A DNA stretch of 25,703 nucleotides from Leucobacter sp. UBA1945 (GTDB lineage Bacteria > Actinomycetota > Actinomycetes > Actinomycetales > Microbacteriaceae). Made by a program: the position numbers and the translations under genes. How positions within the stretch are numbered: the first letter of the stretch is position 1; each line of letters begins with the position of its first letter. The stretch is taken from positions 156-25,858 of the forward strand of contig DDEV01000045.1 of the NCBI GenBank assembly GCA_002336855.1, in the 5' to 3' direction. A model generated the notes under the pieces. The model was not told the DNA's origin and made no database searches. It worked only from the letters and a program-made list of their open reading frames with translations. Of the stretch, positions 1 through 7,589 are shown one piece after another.

Positions 1-307
1 CGCCTACAAGCAGATGATCGTCGATCACGGCGCTGACGACCTGGTCGTGAGCGCCGCGATCACCGGCGCGAACGCGTCGTGGTTGCGGCCCAGCCTCGAC
101 GCGAACGGCATCGACTTGAGCACCCACGAGCGCTCGGGCGGGCCCGACTACAACGCCGCTCAAAACGCGCAGGGGCGCTGGAAAGACATCTGGGCGGCGG
201 GTCAGGGCATACAGGTCATTCACGAGATCGAGCCGACCGCCGCGATCGTCACCCGCATGCGCGACGAGTACGCAGCAGCGGCAGACCGCCTGCAGTCGCT
301 GCGCTAG
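1..307 (+). CDS. Nitronate monooxygenase family protein, C-terminal fragment (cut by window start)
   Basis: Only the last ~101 codons are present; the reading frame is open to the window edge and ends with TAG at 305-307. The visible part reads AYKQMIVDHGADDLVVSAAI and continues into ANASWLRPSLDANGIDL. This resembles the region after the FMN-binding barrel in 2-nitropropane dioxygenase/nitronate monooxygenase proteins, where a 'Y..M' helix precedes 'D(D/I)V' and then 'N(W/F)LRPSL'. The family oxidises alkyl nitronates (such as propionate-3-nitronate) with FMN in the cytoplasm. The active-site part lies outside the window, so activity cannot be judged. The next gene is convergent, so this is the end of a plus-strand unit arriving from upstream. 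The family call rests on the C-terminus alone. Confidence 0.7.
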   Translation, partial: AYKQMIVDHGADDLVVSAAITGANASWLRPSLDANGIDLSTHERSGGPDYNAAQNAQGRWKDIWAAGQGIQVIHEIEPTAAIVTRMRDEYAAAADRLQSLR

Positions 308-423
308 GCAGAGGGCCTGCCGTCGCGAGGCGCGGTCTCGGTGCGCCAGACGGACAATGGGCTTCCGGTTCGGGACACTCACGCGATGCCGCCGAGATCG
401 GCCGGCACCGAACGACACAGCGA

Positions 424-474
424 AGCGCTCGCGATCCTCGCCCCAAAAATCTGGTGCAGACGATCGCGAGCGCT
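424..474. terminator. Inverted repeat between convergent genes, possible bidirectional terminator
   Basis: A perfect 13-bp inverted repeat, AGCGCTCGCGATC at 424-436 and its complement at 462-474, is separated by 25 bases. It lies in the 177-base gap between the convergent ends at 307 and 485. There is no clear T-run (only a CCCCAAAAA stretch in the loop) and the loop is long, so termination is inferred from position and stem strength. The rest of the gap (308-423) shows nothing I recognise. Confidence 0.4.
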
Positions 475-484
475 CGTGTCGCTG

Positions 485-2002
485 CTACAGGCCGACCGCG
501 TCTGCCGCGTTGTCTGCGGTGCGCCAACGACGCAGCTCTTCACCCGCAGCCCATGTCGAGTGGGTGCCGCTCGACACGCGCTCGGGCAGCTTCAGCTTGC
601 ACACCGGGCCGTCGCTCACACGAGCCGCGTCGAATACCACGCAGTACGAGGCGTCGGCCCCCATGTCGCTGATGATCGTGACGAGGTACGCGTCTTCTTC
701 TGAGGTGCCGCCAATCTTCGGCGCGACCGCCGTCTCGCTGCCGTAGACCCCCTCACCGAAGCTGTACTTCTCTTCGCTACCGGTCTTGAGGTCGTGGCGC
801 ACGAGCCCGTCGAACAAGAACCAACCCGGCTTTCCGGTGGCGGCGTAGGCGTAGCGGTAGTCGTTCGTCTGAAAGTCGCCGTTCATCATGCCGAACTCGG
901 TGATCGTGTCGCTGAGCTGCTGCTCGCGCACCTTGCCCGTCACAAGGTTGAGGCGCCACCGGTGCAGCCTCGCCTGCATGCGATCGAGCGCGAGAAAACG
1001 AAACGCCCGCTCCCACTTGTTGCCGTGCCCGTTGTCTTGCGGCTCGGGGTCGCCCTGAAAGAAACCGTCGATGACGATCTCGTCGCCCTCTTCGTAGGCG
1101 TTCACAAAGTGCAGCACGTAGGTCGCCTCGGCCTCGAACCAGCGAATGTCGCTCGTCTGCCCGCGCCTCGGAATCACGGCGAAACGACTCGGCATGTCGC
1201 GGTGAAAGCGCGCGGCGTGAAAGCCCTTCTTCAACCCCTCGGGATCCCAGAACAGCGGAAAGTCGTTGAGGATCGCATAGTTCTCGGTGAACGCCATGTC
1301 GTGGGGCAGGCGCGCCCCTGGCAGCGGCACGTCGACGTAGTGCACGAGGTCGTTGTGCTGGTCGACCACGCCGTAGTGCATGTACGGTGCCTCTTTGCTG
1401 TAGTTGAAGAACAGCATCTCGCCCGTGCGGTCGTCGACCTTCGGGTGCGCCGACACTCCCCACTTGAACGGGAAGGCGCCGTTGAAGCCCTCTTTGCCGT
1501 GCGTCTCTGCCGTGTACGGGTCGACGCGGTAGAGGTCGCCGCACTGGTAGAAGCTCGTGAGGGCCATGCCGCGGTGCACCACGACGTCGGTGCTCGACGC
1601 GTCTTTCATGCGTCCGCGAGCGCCCCAGCCGTCTTCACGCAGCGACAGCGCAGGATTCTCGGCGATGCCCGCCCACAGCGCCTTGCCCGCCTCGGTCTCT
1701 GCGGCAAGGCCGTCGGTGCGAATCATGCGGTTGCGGTAGAAGGCCTTGCCGTCACGGAATCCGACGACGTGGATCATGCCGTCGCCGTCGAACGGGTGGT
1801 AGTTCTTGATCGACGGATGCAGCGGGTTCTCGGTGTTGCGCAAATAGACGCCGTCGATGTCGTGCGGAATCTCGCCCTCGACCACCGTCAGGTCGTCTGC
1901 CTTCCACTCGGTGGTCTGCGGGCGCCACGGGCCGGTGCGGTACGGGTGATCGTCATCCTCCGGAAGCGTGGAGAGCAGTCGCCCTACGATTTCGACGTCC
2001 AT
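485..2002 (-). CDS. Carotenoid/lignostilbene-type oxygenase
   Basis: A 505-residue protein of the RPE65/carotenoid cleavage oxygenase family. These non-haem Fe(II) enzymes split a C=C bond with O2 to give aldehydes or ketones, acting on carotenoids, stilbenes or isoeugenol-type phenylpropenes. The N-terminal 'GVYLRNTENPLHP' and 'HPFDGDGMIH' blocks are typical. Four histidines fall where the iron ligands are expected: SAHPKVD, LPHDMAF, LHFVNAY and the C-terminal GTHSTWA. The last differs from the usual 'GFHG' type. I start at ATG 2000-2002 because AGAAGAGG lies just upstream on the minus strand and because the family N-terminus begins shortly after; the open frame runs further up but that part looks non-coding. 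It is the last gene of the ligase-thiolase-thiolase operon, 70 nt after the preceding stop. The context favours catabolism of a phenylpropanoid, stilbene or apocarotenoid over pigment metabolism, because no carotenoid synthesis genes are visible. Confidence 0.88.
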   Translation of the reverse strand: MDVEIVGRLLSTLPEDDDHPYRTGPWRPQTTEWKADDLTVVEGEIPHDIDGVYLRNTENPLHPSIKNYHPFDGDGMIHVVGFRDGKAFYRNRMIRTDGLAAETEAGKALWAGIAENPALSLREDGWGARGRMKDASSTDVVVHRGMALTSFYQCGDLYRVDPYTAETHGKEGFNGAFPFKWGVSAHPKVDDRTGEMLFFNYSKEAPYMHYGVVDQHNDLVHYVDVPLPGARLPHDMAFTENYAILNDFPLFWDPEGLKKGFHAARFHRDMPSRFAVIPRRGQTSDIRWFEAEATYVLHFVNAYEEGDEIVIDGFFQGDPEPQDNGHGNKWERAFRFLALDRMQARLHRWRLNLVTGKVREQQLSDTITEFGMMNGDFQTNDYRYAYAATGKPGWFLFDGLVRHDLKTGSEEKYSFGEGVYGSETAVAPKIGGTSEEDAYLVTIISDMGADASYCVVFDAARVSDGPVCKLKLPERVSSGTHSTWAAGEELRRWRTADNAADAVGL

Positions 2003-2072
2003 GTGCTTGCCTCTTCTCGTTTCGATGTCGCGTTTCGTTGTCTTGTTTCTGTCGCCGGTATCGTGGCAAGGA

Positions 2073-3302
2073 TCAGCCGGCCGGTGCGGCCTCGACCACG
2101 AATGACACGGTGGTCGCGGTGGATCCGCCGATGTTGAGCGTCGCAAAGCGCGAGGCGCCTTCGACCTGCATGTCACCCGCGCCGTCGCTGACCTGCTTCG
2201 CGGCGTCGACGATCATGCGCACGCCCGTGGCCCCCACCGGGTGCCCGCCGACGATCAGGCCGCCGCTCGGGTTGATCGGCAGCCTGCCGCCCATCTCGAT
2301 CGACCCATCTTCGATGGCCCGCCAAGACTGCCCGGGAGGCGTGAGACCGATGTGGTCGATCGCCATATACTCGCTCGCCGAGAAACAATCGTGCGTCTCG
2401 AGCCCGTCGATGCCGTCGAGCGCCACGCCCGCGCGCCCGAACGCCTGGCTCACCGCCTGGGCAACGTGGGGCATGATCAGTGTGTCCTCGGCGCTCTTCG
2501 CGAACTTCTGTTCAAGGCCGAGACCCGCGGTGCGGTGCCCCCAACCCGCGATGCGTGCGACTGGCCTGACGTTCGGGTGCGCGCGCAGGTAGCGATCGCT
2601 CACGAGCACGACCCCTGCCCCACCGTCGGTCATCTGGCTGCAGTCGTAGCGGCGAAGGCGCCCCTCGACCGGCGGGTTCAGGCCATCGTCGGTGCCGTTC
2701 ACGGCGAGGTCGGGCACGTCCCACCCCCGCGTCTGCGCGAGTGGGTTTCGCTTCGCGTTCGCGAGGTTCAGCTGCGCGATCGCCCGCAGGTATCGGTCAT
2801 CGATGCCGTACCTTCGGTCGTACTCATCGGCGACCCGAGCGAACATGTACGGCCACATGAAGGTGGCCTCTTCACCCTCGTGCCCAGCCCAGGCTGCGGC
2901 GCCGAGATACCGCGCGCCCTGATCCCCCGGAACCGTCTTCTCAAGCTCAACGCCGAGCACGAGCGCGCAATCGTAATCGCCGGTGCGCAGATCGGCGATG
3001 GCCGAGAGCATGGCGATGCTGCCCGAGGCGCAGGCGGCCTCGTGCCTCGACGCTGGCAGGCCCCAGAACTCGTCGCGCACGGTGGCCGGCATCGCGCCCA
3101 GGTGCCCCTGACCGGCGAAGAGCTCGCCGAATGCGTTGCCCACGTGCAGCACCTCGATCTCGCGCGGGGCGATGCCCGCCGAGGCGAGTGTGCCGTCGAT
3201 CACCTCGGCGGTGAGCGACGCAAAGTCACCACCCTCGCGAGTGAGGTTTCTCGCGAAGTCGCTCTGGTACCCGCCGAGCACCCAGACGTTGGTGTCATTC
3301 AT
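2073..3302 (-). CDS. SCP2-type thiolase (acetyl-CoA acetyltransferase family)
   Basis: A 409-residue cytoplasmic thiolase-fold protein that should cleave a 3-oxoacyl-CoA with CoA, or act as a related acyltransferase. The nucleophilic cysteine is C91 in EAACASGS. The C-terminal half has GLETHDCFSASEY, the HDCF motif of SCP2/SCP-x-like thiolases that supplies the second cysteine. It also has INPSGG and GGHPVGATG with the catalytic histidine. The end reads LNIGGS where classical thiolases have CxGGG, as expected for the SCP2 branch. ATG 3302 is preceded by GAGAGGG on the minus strand. It lies 41 nt after the upstream thiolase and 70 nt before the oxygenase, so probably in one operon. SCP2-type thiolases often work on branched, sterol-like or aromatic side chains, which suits a catabolic role; the substrate is unknown. 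Confidence 0.88.
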   Translation of the reverse strand: MNDTNVWVLGGYQSDFARNLTREGGDFASLTAEVIDGTLASAGIAPREIEVLHVGNAFGELFAGQGHLGAMPATVRDEFWGLPASRHEAACASGSIAMLSAIADLRTGDYDCALVLGVELEKTVPGDQGARYLGAAAWAGHEGEEATFMWPYMFARVADEYDRRYGIDDRYLRAIAQLNLANAKRNPLAQTRGWDVPDLAVNGTDDGLNPPVEGRLRRYDCSQMTDGGAGVVLVSDRYLRAHPNVRPVARIAGWGHRTAGLGLEQKFAKSAEDTLIMPHVAQAVSQAFGRAGVALDGIDGLETHDCFSASEYMAIDHIGLTPPGQSWRAIEDGSIEMGGRLPINPSGGLIVGGHPVGATGVRMIVDAAKQVSDGAGDMQVEGASRFATLNIGGSTATTVSFVVEAAPAG

Positions 3303-3343
3303 GTGAGGCCCTCTCTTCTTCCGATCTCTCCACTACTGAACGT

Positions 3344-4546
3344 TCACAGCGCTTCGATGACAATCGCTGTGGCCAACCCCAGCGCCGCGGGAATGACGAG
3401 CAGGCCGTAGCCGCCGCCCTCGGCGTCGAGGCGGTCGAGCGCGTTGGCAAGCAGAATGCCGCCGCTGGCACCCAGCGGGTGCCCGACCGAGACCGCGCCG
3501 CCGCGCGCGTTCACGATGCGCTCGTCGAGTTCGAGCTGCCGCGTGAGCAAGAGGGGCGTCACCGAGAACGACTCGTTGATCTCGGCGACCTTCAGATCGC
3601 CCACCTTGACGCCGGCCATGGCCAGCGCCTTGCGCGCGGCCGCCTCGCCCGACCACAGCCCCGGCGACCGAACCGCCTCGTGCGCCCAACCGAGCACGCG
3701 GCCCCTGGGCGAGCGGCCGAGCATCTCTTGCGCCGCCTCGCCGCCGATCAGCACGGCCGAGGCGGCGTCGGCGAGCTGGGGCGAGGTAGCGACGGTGTGC
3801 AGGCCACCATCTGGCCGCCGCATCTCAGCAAACCACGGCTCACCGGCAAAGCGTCGCTCAATGCGCTGCCAGAGCGGGTCGCCGCCGAACAGCGGCGCGA
3901 GGCTCGCGAGCGACTCCGCGGTGGTGTCGGGCCGCGCCCCCTCGTCACGGTCGAGCAGCGTTTCTGCGCCCCGCCGCACCGGCACGACCGACGGCCAGGC
4001 CGGCGCGGCCGCAGACAGCTCGTGCGAGCGAACCGCATAGGCGTCGAGGTGCGCCCGCGAGAAGCCGTACCTCGCCGCCATGAAGTCAGCCGCCAGGCCG
4101 ATCGTTACGAAGCCAGTGAGGTCGCCGAGCGCGGGATCGCTCGCAAACGCCGGAGCATCGGCGAACATGGGCGTGCGCGACATCGACTCCGCCCCTCCGG
4201 CGACGACGAGTTCGGCCGCGCCAGAGGCGACCTGCGCCGCCCCGGATGCGATCGCGTCGAGGCCAGAACAGCACATGCGCGAGACCACACCAGCGGGGGT
4301 CCCGTCTGGCCACCCGGCTGCGAGCACCGCAACCCGAGCCAGATCGGCGGCCTGCTCGCCGGCTGGCGTGCTCACGCCGACGATCACGTCGTCGACTCGG
4401 TCAGCCGGCACGCCCCGACGCGAGAGCTCGGCGAGCAGCCCGCCGAAGAGTTCGAAGGCCGGCACACCCGCAAGGGTGCCTCCGTCGCGACGCACCCGCG
4501 CGCGCGGGGTGCGTATCGCCTCATAGATATATGCCGCTTGCGTCAT
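3344..4546 (-). CDS. Thiolase family protein (acetyl-CoA C-acyltransferase-like), second catalytic Cys absent
   Basis: A 400-residue protein of the FadA/AtoB thiolase family. The acyl-accepting cysteine is C93 in SRMCCSGLDAI. The NESFSV block corresponds to NEAFA, and GHPLGASG carries the catalytic histidine. The expected C-terminal 'CxGGG' loop, with the base cysteine, reads YGLLVIPAALGLA here, so Cys is replaced by Val and the glycines are lost. This could remove or change thiolysis, or fit an unusual partner or substrate. I start at ATG 4544-4546, where AGGAG sits 9 nt away on the minus strand; an in-frame GTG two codons upstream (4552) would leave only 3 nt of spacing. It is the second gene of the operon, 43 nt after the ligase and 41 nt before the SCP2-type thiolase. 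The two thiolases are only distantly alike, so this is not a recent tandem duplication. Confidence 0.85.
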   Translation of the reverse strand: MTQAAYIYEAIRTPRARVRRDGGTLAGVPAFELFGGLLAELSRRGVPADRVDDVIVGVSTPAGEQAADLARVAVLAAGWPDGTPAGVVSRMCCSGLDAIASGAAQVASGAAELVVAGGAESMSRTPMFADAPAFASDPALGDLTGFVTIGLAADFMAARYGFSRAHLDAYAVRSHELSAAAPAWPSVVPVRRGAETLLDRDEGARPDTTAESLASLAPLFGGDPLWQRIERRFAGEPWFAEMRRPDGGLHTVATSPQLADAASAVLIGGEAAQEMLGRSPRGRVLGWAHEAVRSPGLWSGEAAARKALAMAGVKVGDLKVAEINESFSVTPLLLTRQLELDERIVNARGGAVSVGHPLGASGGILLANALDRLDAEGGGYGLLVIPAALGLATAIVIEAL

Positions 4547-4589
4547 ACTCACCTTCTCCTCATGCTGCTCGGGACAACTCGCCGAAGAC

Positions 4590-6350
4590 TCAGGCCGGCT
4601 GCTTACGCAGCTCGCGCTTCAGCACTTTGCCGACCGGGTTGCGCGGCAGCGCATCGATGAGCTGCAGGCGCTCAGGCAGTTTGAACGAGGCGATCTTGCG
4701 CTCGCGCAAGAAGTCGAGCAGCTCGTCGAGCGTCAGCTGAGCCTCGGGCCTGAGCACCACCACCGCGGCAACTCGCTCGCCAAACACCTCGTCGGGATCG
4801 CCGACCACTGCGACCTCGAGCACCGCCGGGTGCTCGGTGATGAGCTGCTCGAGTTCGACCGGCGCAATGTTCATGCCGCCTCGAATGATGAGGTCTTTCG
4901 CCCGATCCACGTACCGCAGGTACTGCTCGTGTTCACCCGCGATCTCGAACATGTCGCCGGTTTTCAGGTAGCCTTCGGCATCGAACGGATCGGCGAGGTT
5001 CGCTCCGTTCACGTACCCCGCAAAGAGTTGAGGGCCATCAATATAGAGCTCACCCGGATGCCCGGCTTCGGTGACCAGCTCGCCCGTTTCTACGTCGATG
5101 AGCTTCACCCGCACCCACTTCGAAACGCGAGAGCCCCATTCGGCCCCTTCGGCACCGTAGCGGGGGAAGAAGTTCGCCCGGTCATCGGGATTCGGAAAAT
5201 CTTCGCCGCTCGACAGCAGCGCAACGCCCTCGTTCGACCCGAAGAAGTTGATCACCTTGAGGCCCATCTTCTCCTGCCAGCCGCGCACCATCGCCGGCTG
5301 CAGTGGTGCAGACCCCGAACCGAGTCGAGTGAGGCTCGACAGGTCGACCTGGCTGAGCAACTGCTCGTTGTTGAGCAGCATCCAGAGCAGGGCAGGCGGC
5401 AGGATCGTGCAGGTAACCCGCTCGCGTGCCACCTGTGCGAAGAAGATCGGCGCGTCAAAGGGGTGGTGCTGCACGAGCACGCAGCCGGTGCGCAGCCAGG
5501 GCAGCAGCATGCCGCACACGCCGGCCATATTGATCAACGGGAATGGATTGAGCAGCACGTCGTTGTGGTCGAGCTCGCCGATCTCGGCCGCGCTGTCGTC
5601 GGTCGCCGAGCCGTGACCGTTGAGCGCATCGAGTACGGCCCAGCTGAAGTTGAGCCAGTCGTAGTGTGCACGCATGACGCCCTTGGGCTGCCCTTCGGTG
5701 CCCGAGGTCCAGCAGATCGTCGTGCAGTCGTTCGGGTCGTTCGGGTGTGCCTCTCGGTAGGCGGCGACGGCCGCCTCGTCGGCCTCGTTCGCGGCCTGAG
5801 GCTGCAGCCGGGTCACACCCTCGCGCTCCTCGGCGGCGGCCCGGCCGATACTGATGAACTCGCGCACGGTCTGCAACTGCTCGCGCACCGAGACAGCCTC
5901 GTCGATGATGCTGCGATCACCAAAACTCTCGCCACAGATGTAGGCGTCGAAGCCGGCGTTGTTCGCCATAGCGACAAGCTCGTGCTCGCGGTACTGCATC
6001 GCGAGGGGCGAGACCGCCGCGCCGATCGTCCACGCCGCGAGGTAGACCTCGAGCTGTTCGATCGAATTCGGCAGCTTCATTCCGATGAGGTCGCCCCGGC
6101 CGATGCCCCGCTCGAGCAGCCGTGCCGCAAGCCAGGTGACCTCGCTGCCGATCTCGCCCCAGGTGAGCCGCCTCGGAGTCTCGCCATCGAGGCTCTCGCG
6201 GTTCAGCGGATCGGTGACGGCGAGCGCGTCGGGTCGCTCCGAGACTCGCTGCCAGAACAGCCCGTCAATGGTCTCGTTGGCCCACCACCCCCTCGCCAGA
6301 AAGTCGTCGACGCGCGACTGCGGGTGCAACCCGTGAGAGAGCTGATCCAT
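4590..6350 (-). CDS. Class I adenylate-forming acyl-CoA ligase (AMP-binding)
   Basis: A 586-residue ANL-superfamily ligase. It should activate a carboxylic acid with ATP to an acyl-AMP and then an acyl-CoA in the cytoplasm. The phosphate-binding motif is CWTSGTEGQPKG (about residues 212-223). FFGSNEG supplies the A5-type loop, YLKTGDMF the A7-type aspartate, and RGGMNIAPVELE the hinge/A8 region. The C-terminal NPVGKVLKRELR carries the catalytic lysine, about K575. The large N-terminal domain and 'LAARLLERGIGRGDLIGMKLPNS' recall cyclohexanecarboxylate-, cinnamate- or feruloyl-type CoA ligases, but the substrate cannot be fixed by eye. ATG 6348-6350 follows AAGGAGG on the minus strand; the frame is open for another 114 codons but that part lacks protein character. 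It is the first gene of the four-gene operon, behind a TTGCAG-18-TAATCT promoter. Confidence 0.88.
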   Translation of the reverse strand: MDQLSHGLHPQSRVDDFLARGWWANETIDGLFWQRVSERPDALAVTDPLNRESLDGETPRRLTWGEIGSEVTWLAARLLERGIGRGDLIGMKLPNSIEQLEVYLAAWTIGAAVSPLAMQYREHELVAMANNAGFDAYICGESFGDRSIIDEAVSVREQLQTVREFISIGRAAAEEREGVTRLQPQAANEADEAAVAAYREAHPNDPNDCTTICWTSGTEGQPKGVMRAHYDWLNFSWAVLDALNGHGSATDDSAAEIGELDHNDVLLNPFPLINMAGVCGMLLPWLRTGCVLVQHHPFDAPIFFAQVARERVTCTILPPALLWMLLNNEQLLSQVDLSSLTRLGSGSAPLQPAMVRGWQEKMGLKVINFFGSNEGVALLSSGEDFPNPDDRANFFPRYGAEGAEWGSRVSKWVRVKLIDVETGELVTEAGHPGELYIDGPQLFAGYVNGANLADPFDAEGYLKTGDMFEIAGEHEQYLRYVDRAKDLIIRGGMNIAPVELEQLITEHPAVLEVAVVGDPDEVFGERVAAVVVLRPEAQLTLDELLDFLRERKIASFKLPERLQLIDALPRNPVGKVLKRELRKQPA

Positions 6351-6388
6351 CGGTGGCCTCCTTGCCAATCCTGGTGAACTTGCGAGCA

Positions 6389-6405
6389 GGCTTCGTGAAG
6401 AAGCC
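6389..6405. promoter_or_regulatory. Inverted repeat in the 5' leader of the ligase operon
   Basis: GGCTTC (6389-6394) and GAAGCC (6400-6405) form a perfect 6-bp inverted repeat around 5 bases. It lies just downstream of the predicted start of the ligase transcript, between promoter and ribosome binding site. It could be a protein-binding palindrome or an mRNA hairpin; the sequence does not decide. Confidence 0.35.
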
Positions 6406-6415
6406 GCACAAGAAC

Positions 6416-6445
6416 AGATTACTCCAGTTAACAGAGTGACTGCAA
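6416..6445 (-). promoter_or_regulatory. Promoter of the ligase-thiolase-oxygenase operon with GTTAAC palindrome in the spacer
   Basis: Read on the minus strand, TTGCAG (6440-6445) and TAATCT (6416-6421) are separated by 18 bases, a good vegetative sigma-factor promoter 65 bases before the ligase ATG. The spacer contains the palindrome GTTAAC at 6427-6432, flanked by ACTC/GAGT arms (6421-6424 and 6434-6437). A protein bound there would sit between -35 and -10 and block polymerase. The divergent HxlR-type regulator starting at 6517 is the natural candidate, which is inference. Confidence 0.55.
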
Positions 6446-6504
6446 GAGGCCGGGTGATCCTCGCCGCCGCAGGAAGAACCAGAGCCCCGGTCGGTGCCGC
6501 GCGA

Positions 6505-6510
6505 TACGCT
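6505..6510 (+). promoter_or_regulatory. -10-like hexamer for leaderless start of the HxlR regulator
   Basis: TACGCT ends exactly 6 bases before the ATG at 6517, and there is no Shine-Dalgarno sequence between. Transcription would begin at or next to the start codon, as in many actinobacterial leaderless genes. Confidence 0.45.
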
Positions 6511-6516
6511 GGTGCG

Positions 6517-7512
6517 ATGAATCCAGCCCCAGCCGAAGGCACCGCCAAGAGCGCCGCCGCAAGCACAGCCGGGCACGCCAGATTGTCGGGCGGCACAGCC
6601 GGGGCGCAAACGAACGGCCTCGGCCGCACCTTCGGCCTGCTGGGCGACGAGTGGACGCTACTGCTGCTGCGGGTCGCGCTCTCAGGCGGCACGCGATACT
6701 CAGACTTTCAGAGCAGGCTTCCCATCTCGCACGCCGTACTGAGCGGCAGACTCGAGCGCCTCGTAGAAGAGGGCCTGCTCGAACGTCACGTCTACCAGCA
6801 ACGCCCCGAGCGATCGGAGTACCTGCTCACCCCGCGCGGCACTGCGATCTGGCCCCTGCTTGTGGCGATCTGGAACTGGGAGCGCCGCTGGGTGCGGGCC
6901 CACGAGTACTCCACTCCCCCGATCAGGCATCTCAGCTGCGGGCAGGAAATGTCTCCGCTCTACTGCTGCGAGCACTGCGGCGAGATCGCGCACCCCGACT
7001 CGGTGCGACTTTCGTGGGGCCCCGCCGGCGGCTGGCAGCGCTCCACCCCCGAGGCGACGACGAGGCGACGCTCGACGCATCGCTCGAACGCTGGCGCCAC
7101 AGCGTTCTACCCCGACACCATGGCGGTGTTCGGCAACCGGTGGTCAGCAATCATCGCAGCCTCGGCATTTGCAGGGGTGAGCCGCTTCAAAGACTTCGAG
7201 GCGCACCTCGGAGTGCCGCCAATCGTGCTCACCGAGCGCCTCGCCGCGCTTTGCGACCGACGGATTTTCGAGCAGGTGCAGCTCGAGGCAAGGCCAGACT
7301 GGTCGGAGTATCTGCTCACGAGCAAGGGTAGCGAGCTGTTTCCGATCTTCGCGATCGTGCTCGACCTGGCCGAGCGTTGGTATCGCGACCCCGAGGGCGA
7401 GGTGCTGCTGCGCAGGCACTCGACCTGCGGCGCACGCTTTCACGGCATGCTCGTGTGCGACCAGTGCCACGAGGTGGTGCGCGGCAACGCGATCGACGTG
7501 TCAGAGATCTAA
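6517..7512 (+). CDS. Tandem HxlR-family transcriptional regulator with two zinc-knuckle-like motifs
   Basis: A 331-residue protein holding two HxlR-type winged-helix domains. Domain 1 spans about residues 33-127 (GLLGDEWTLLLLRVAL, then SRLPISHAVLSGRLERL and the wing EYLLTPRG). Domain 2 spans about 196-290 (VFGNRWSAIIAASAF, LGVPPIVLTERLAAL, EYLLTSKG). Single-domain HxlR proteins are ~100-130 residues and dimerise, so this chain may be a covalent pseudo-dimer. Each domain is followed by H-x2-C-x9-C-x2-C: H138, C141, C151, C154 and H301, C304, C314, C317. The identical spacing suggests two metal-binding knuckles or thiol sensors. The first ~32 residues are Ala/Gly-rich and probably disordered. 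ATG 6517 has no ribosome binding site but a -10-like TACGCT 6 nt away; upstream in-frame starts are unsupported. It is divergent from the ligase operon and most likely controls it. Confidence 0.85.
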   Translation: MNPAPAEGTAKSAAASTAGHARLSGGTAGAQTNGLGRTFGLLGDEWTLLLLRVALSGGTRYSDFQSRLPISHAVLSGRLERLVEEGLLERHVYQQRPERSEYLLTPRGTAIWPLLVAIWNWERRWVRAHEYSTPPIRHLSCGQEMSPLYCCEHCGEIAHPDSVRLSWGPAGGWQRSTPEATTRRRSTHRSNAGATAFYPDTMAVFGNRWSAIIAASAFAGVSRFKDFEAHLGVPPIVLTERLAALCDRRIFEQVQLEARPDWSEYLLTSKGSELFPIFAIVLDLAERWYRDPEGEVLLRRHSTCGARFHGMLVCDQCHEVVRGNAIDVSEI

Positions 7513-7577
7513 GTGCGAAGGCCGGCAAAGCTCGCCGAGTCGCCTCCGGGATCGCACAGCGTCGAGCGAATGACTGC

Positions 7578-7583
7578 GATACT
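7578..7583 (+). promoter_or_regulatory. -10-like hexamer for leaderless start of lldR
   Basis: GATACT lies 6 bases before the ATG at 7590, with no Shine-Dalgarno sequence between. The arrangement is the same as at several other starts in the window. Confidence 0.4.
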
Positions 7584-7589
7584 TGAGCG

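Noticed and set aside
1371..1380. TGGTCGACCA palindrome as a second GntR operator
   Set aside because: It lies inside the oxygenase coding sequence and its centre is two bases, not three.
794..2137. Long plus-strand open frame (447 codons) opposite the oxygenase gene
   Set aside because: It is the complement of a gene with clear family motifs; its translation is low-complexity Val/Arg/Ala-rich sequence typical of GC-rich antisense frames.
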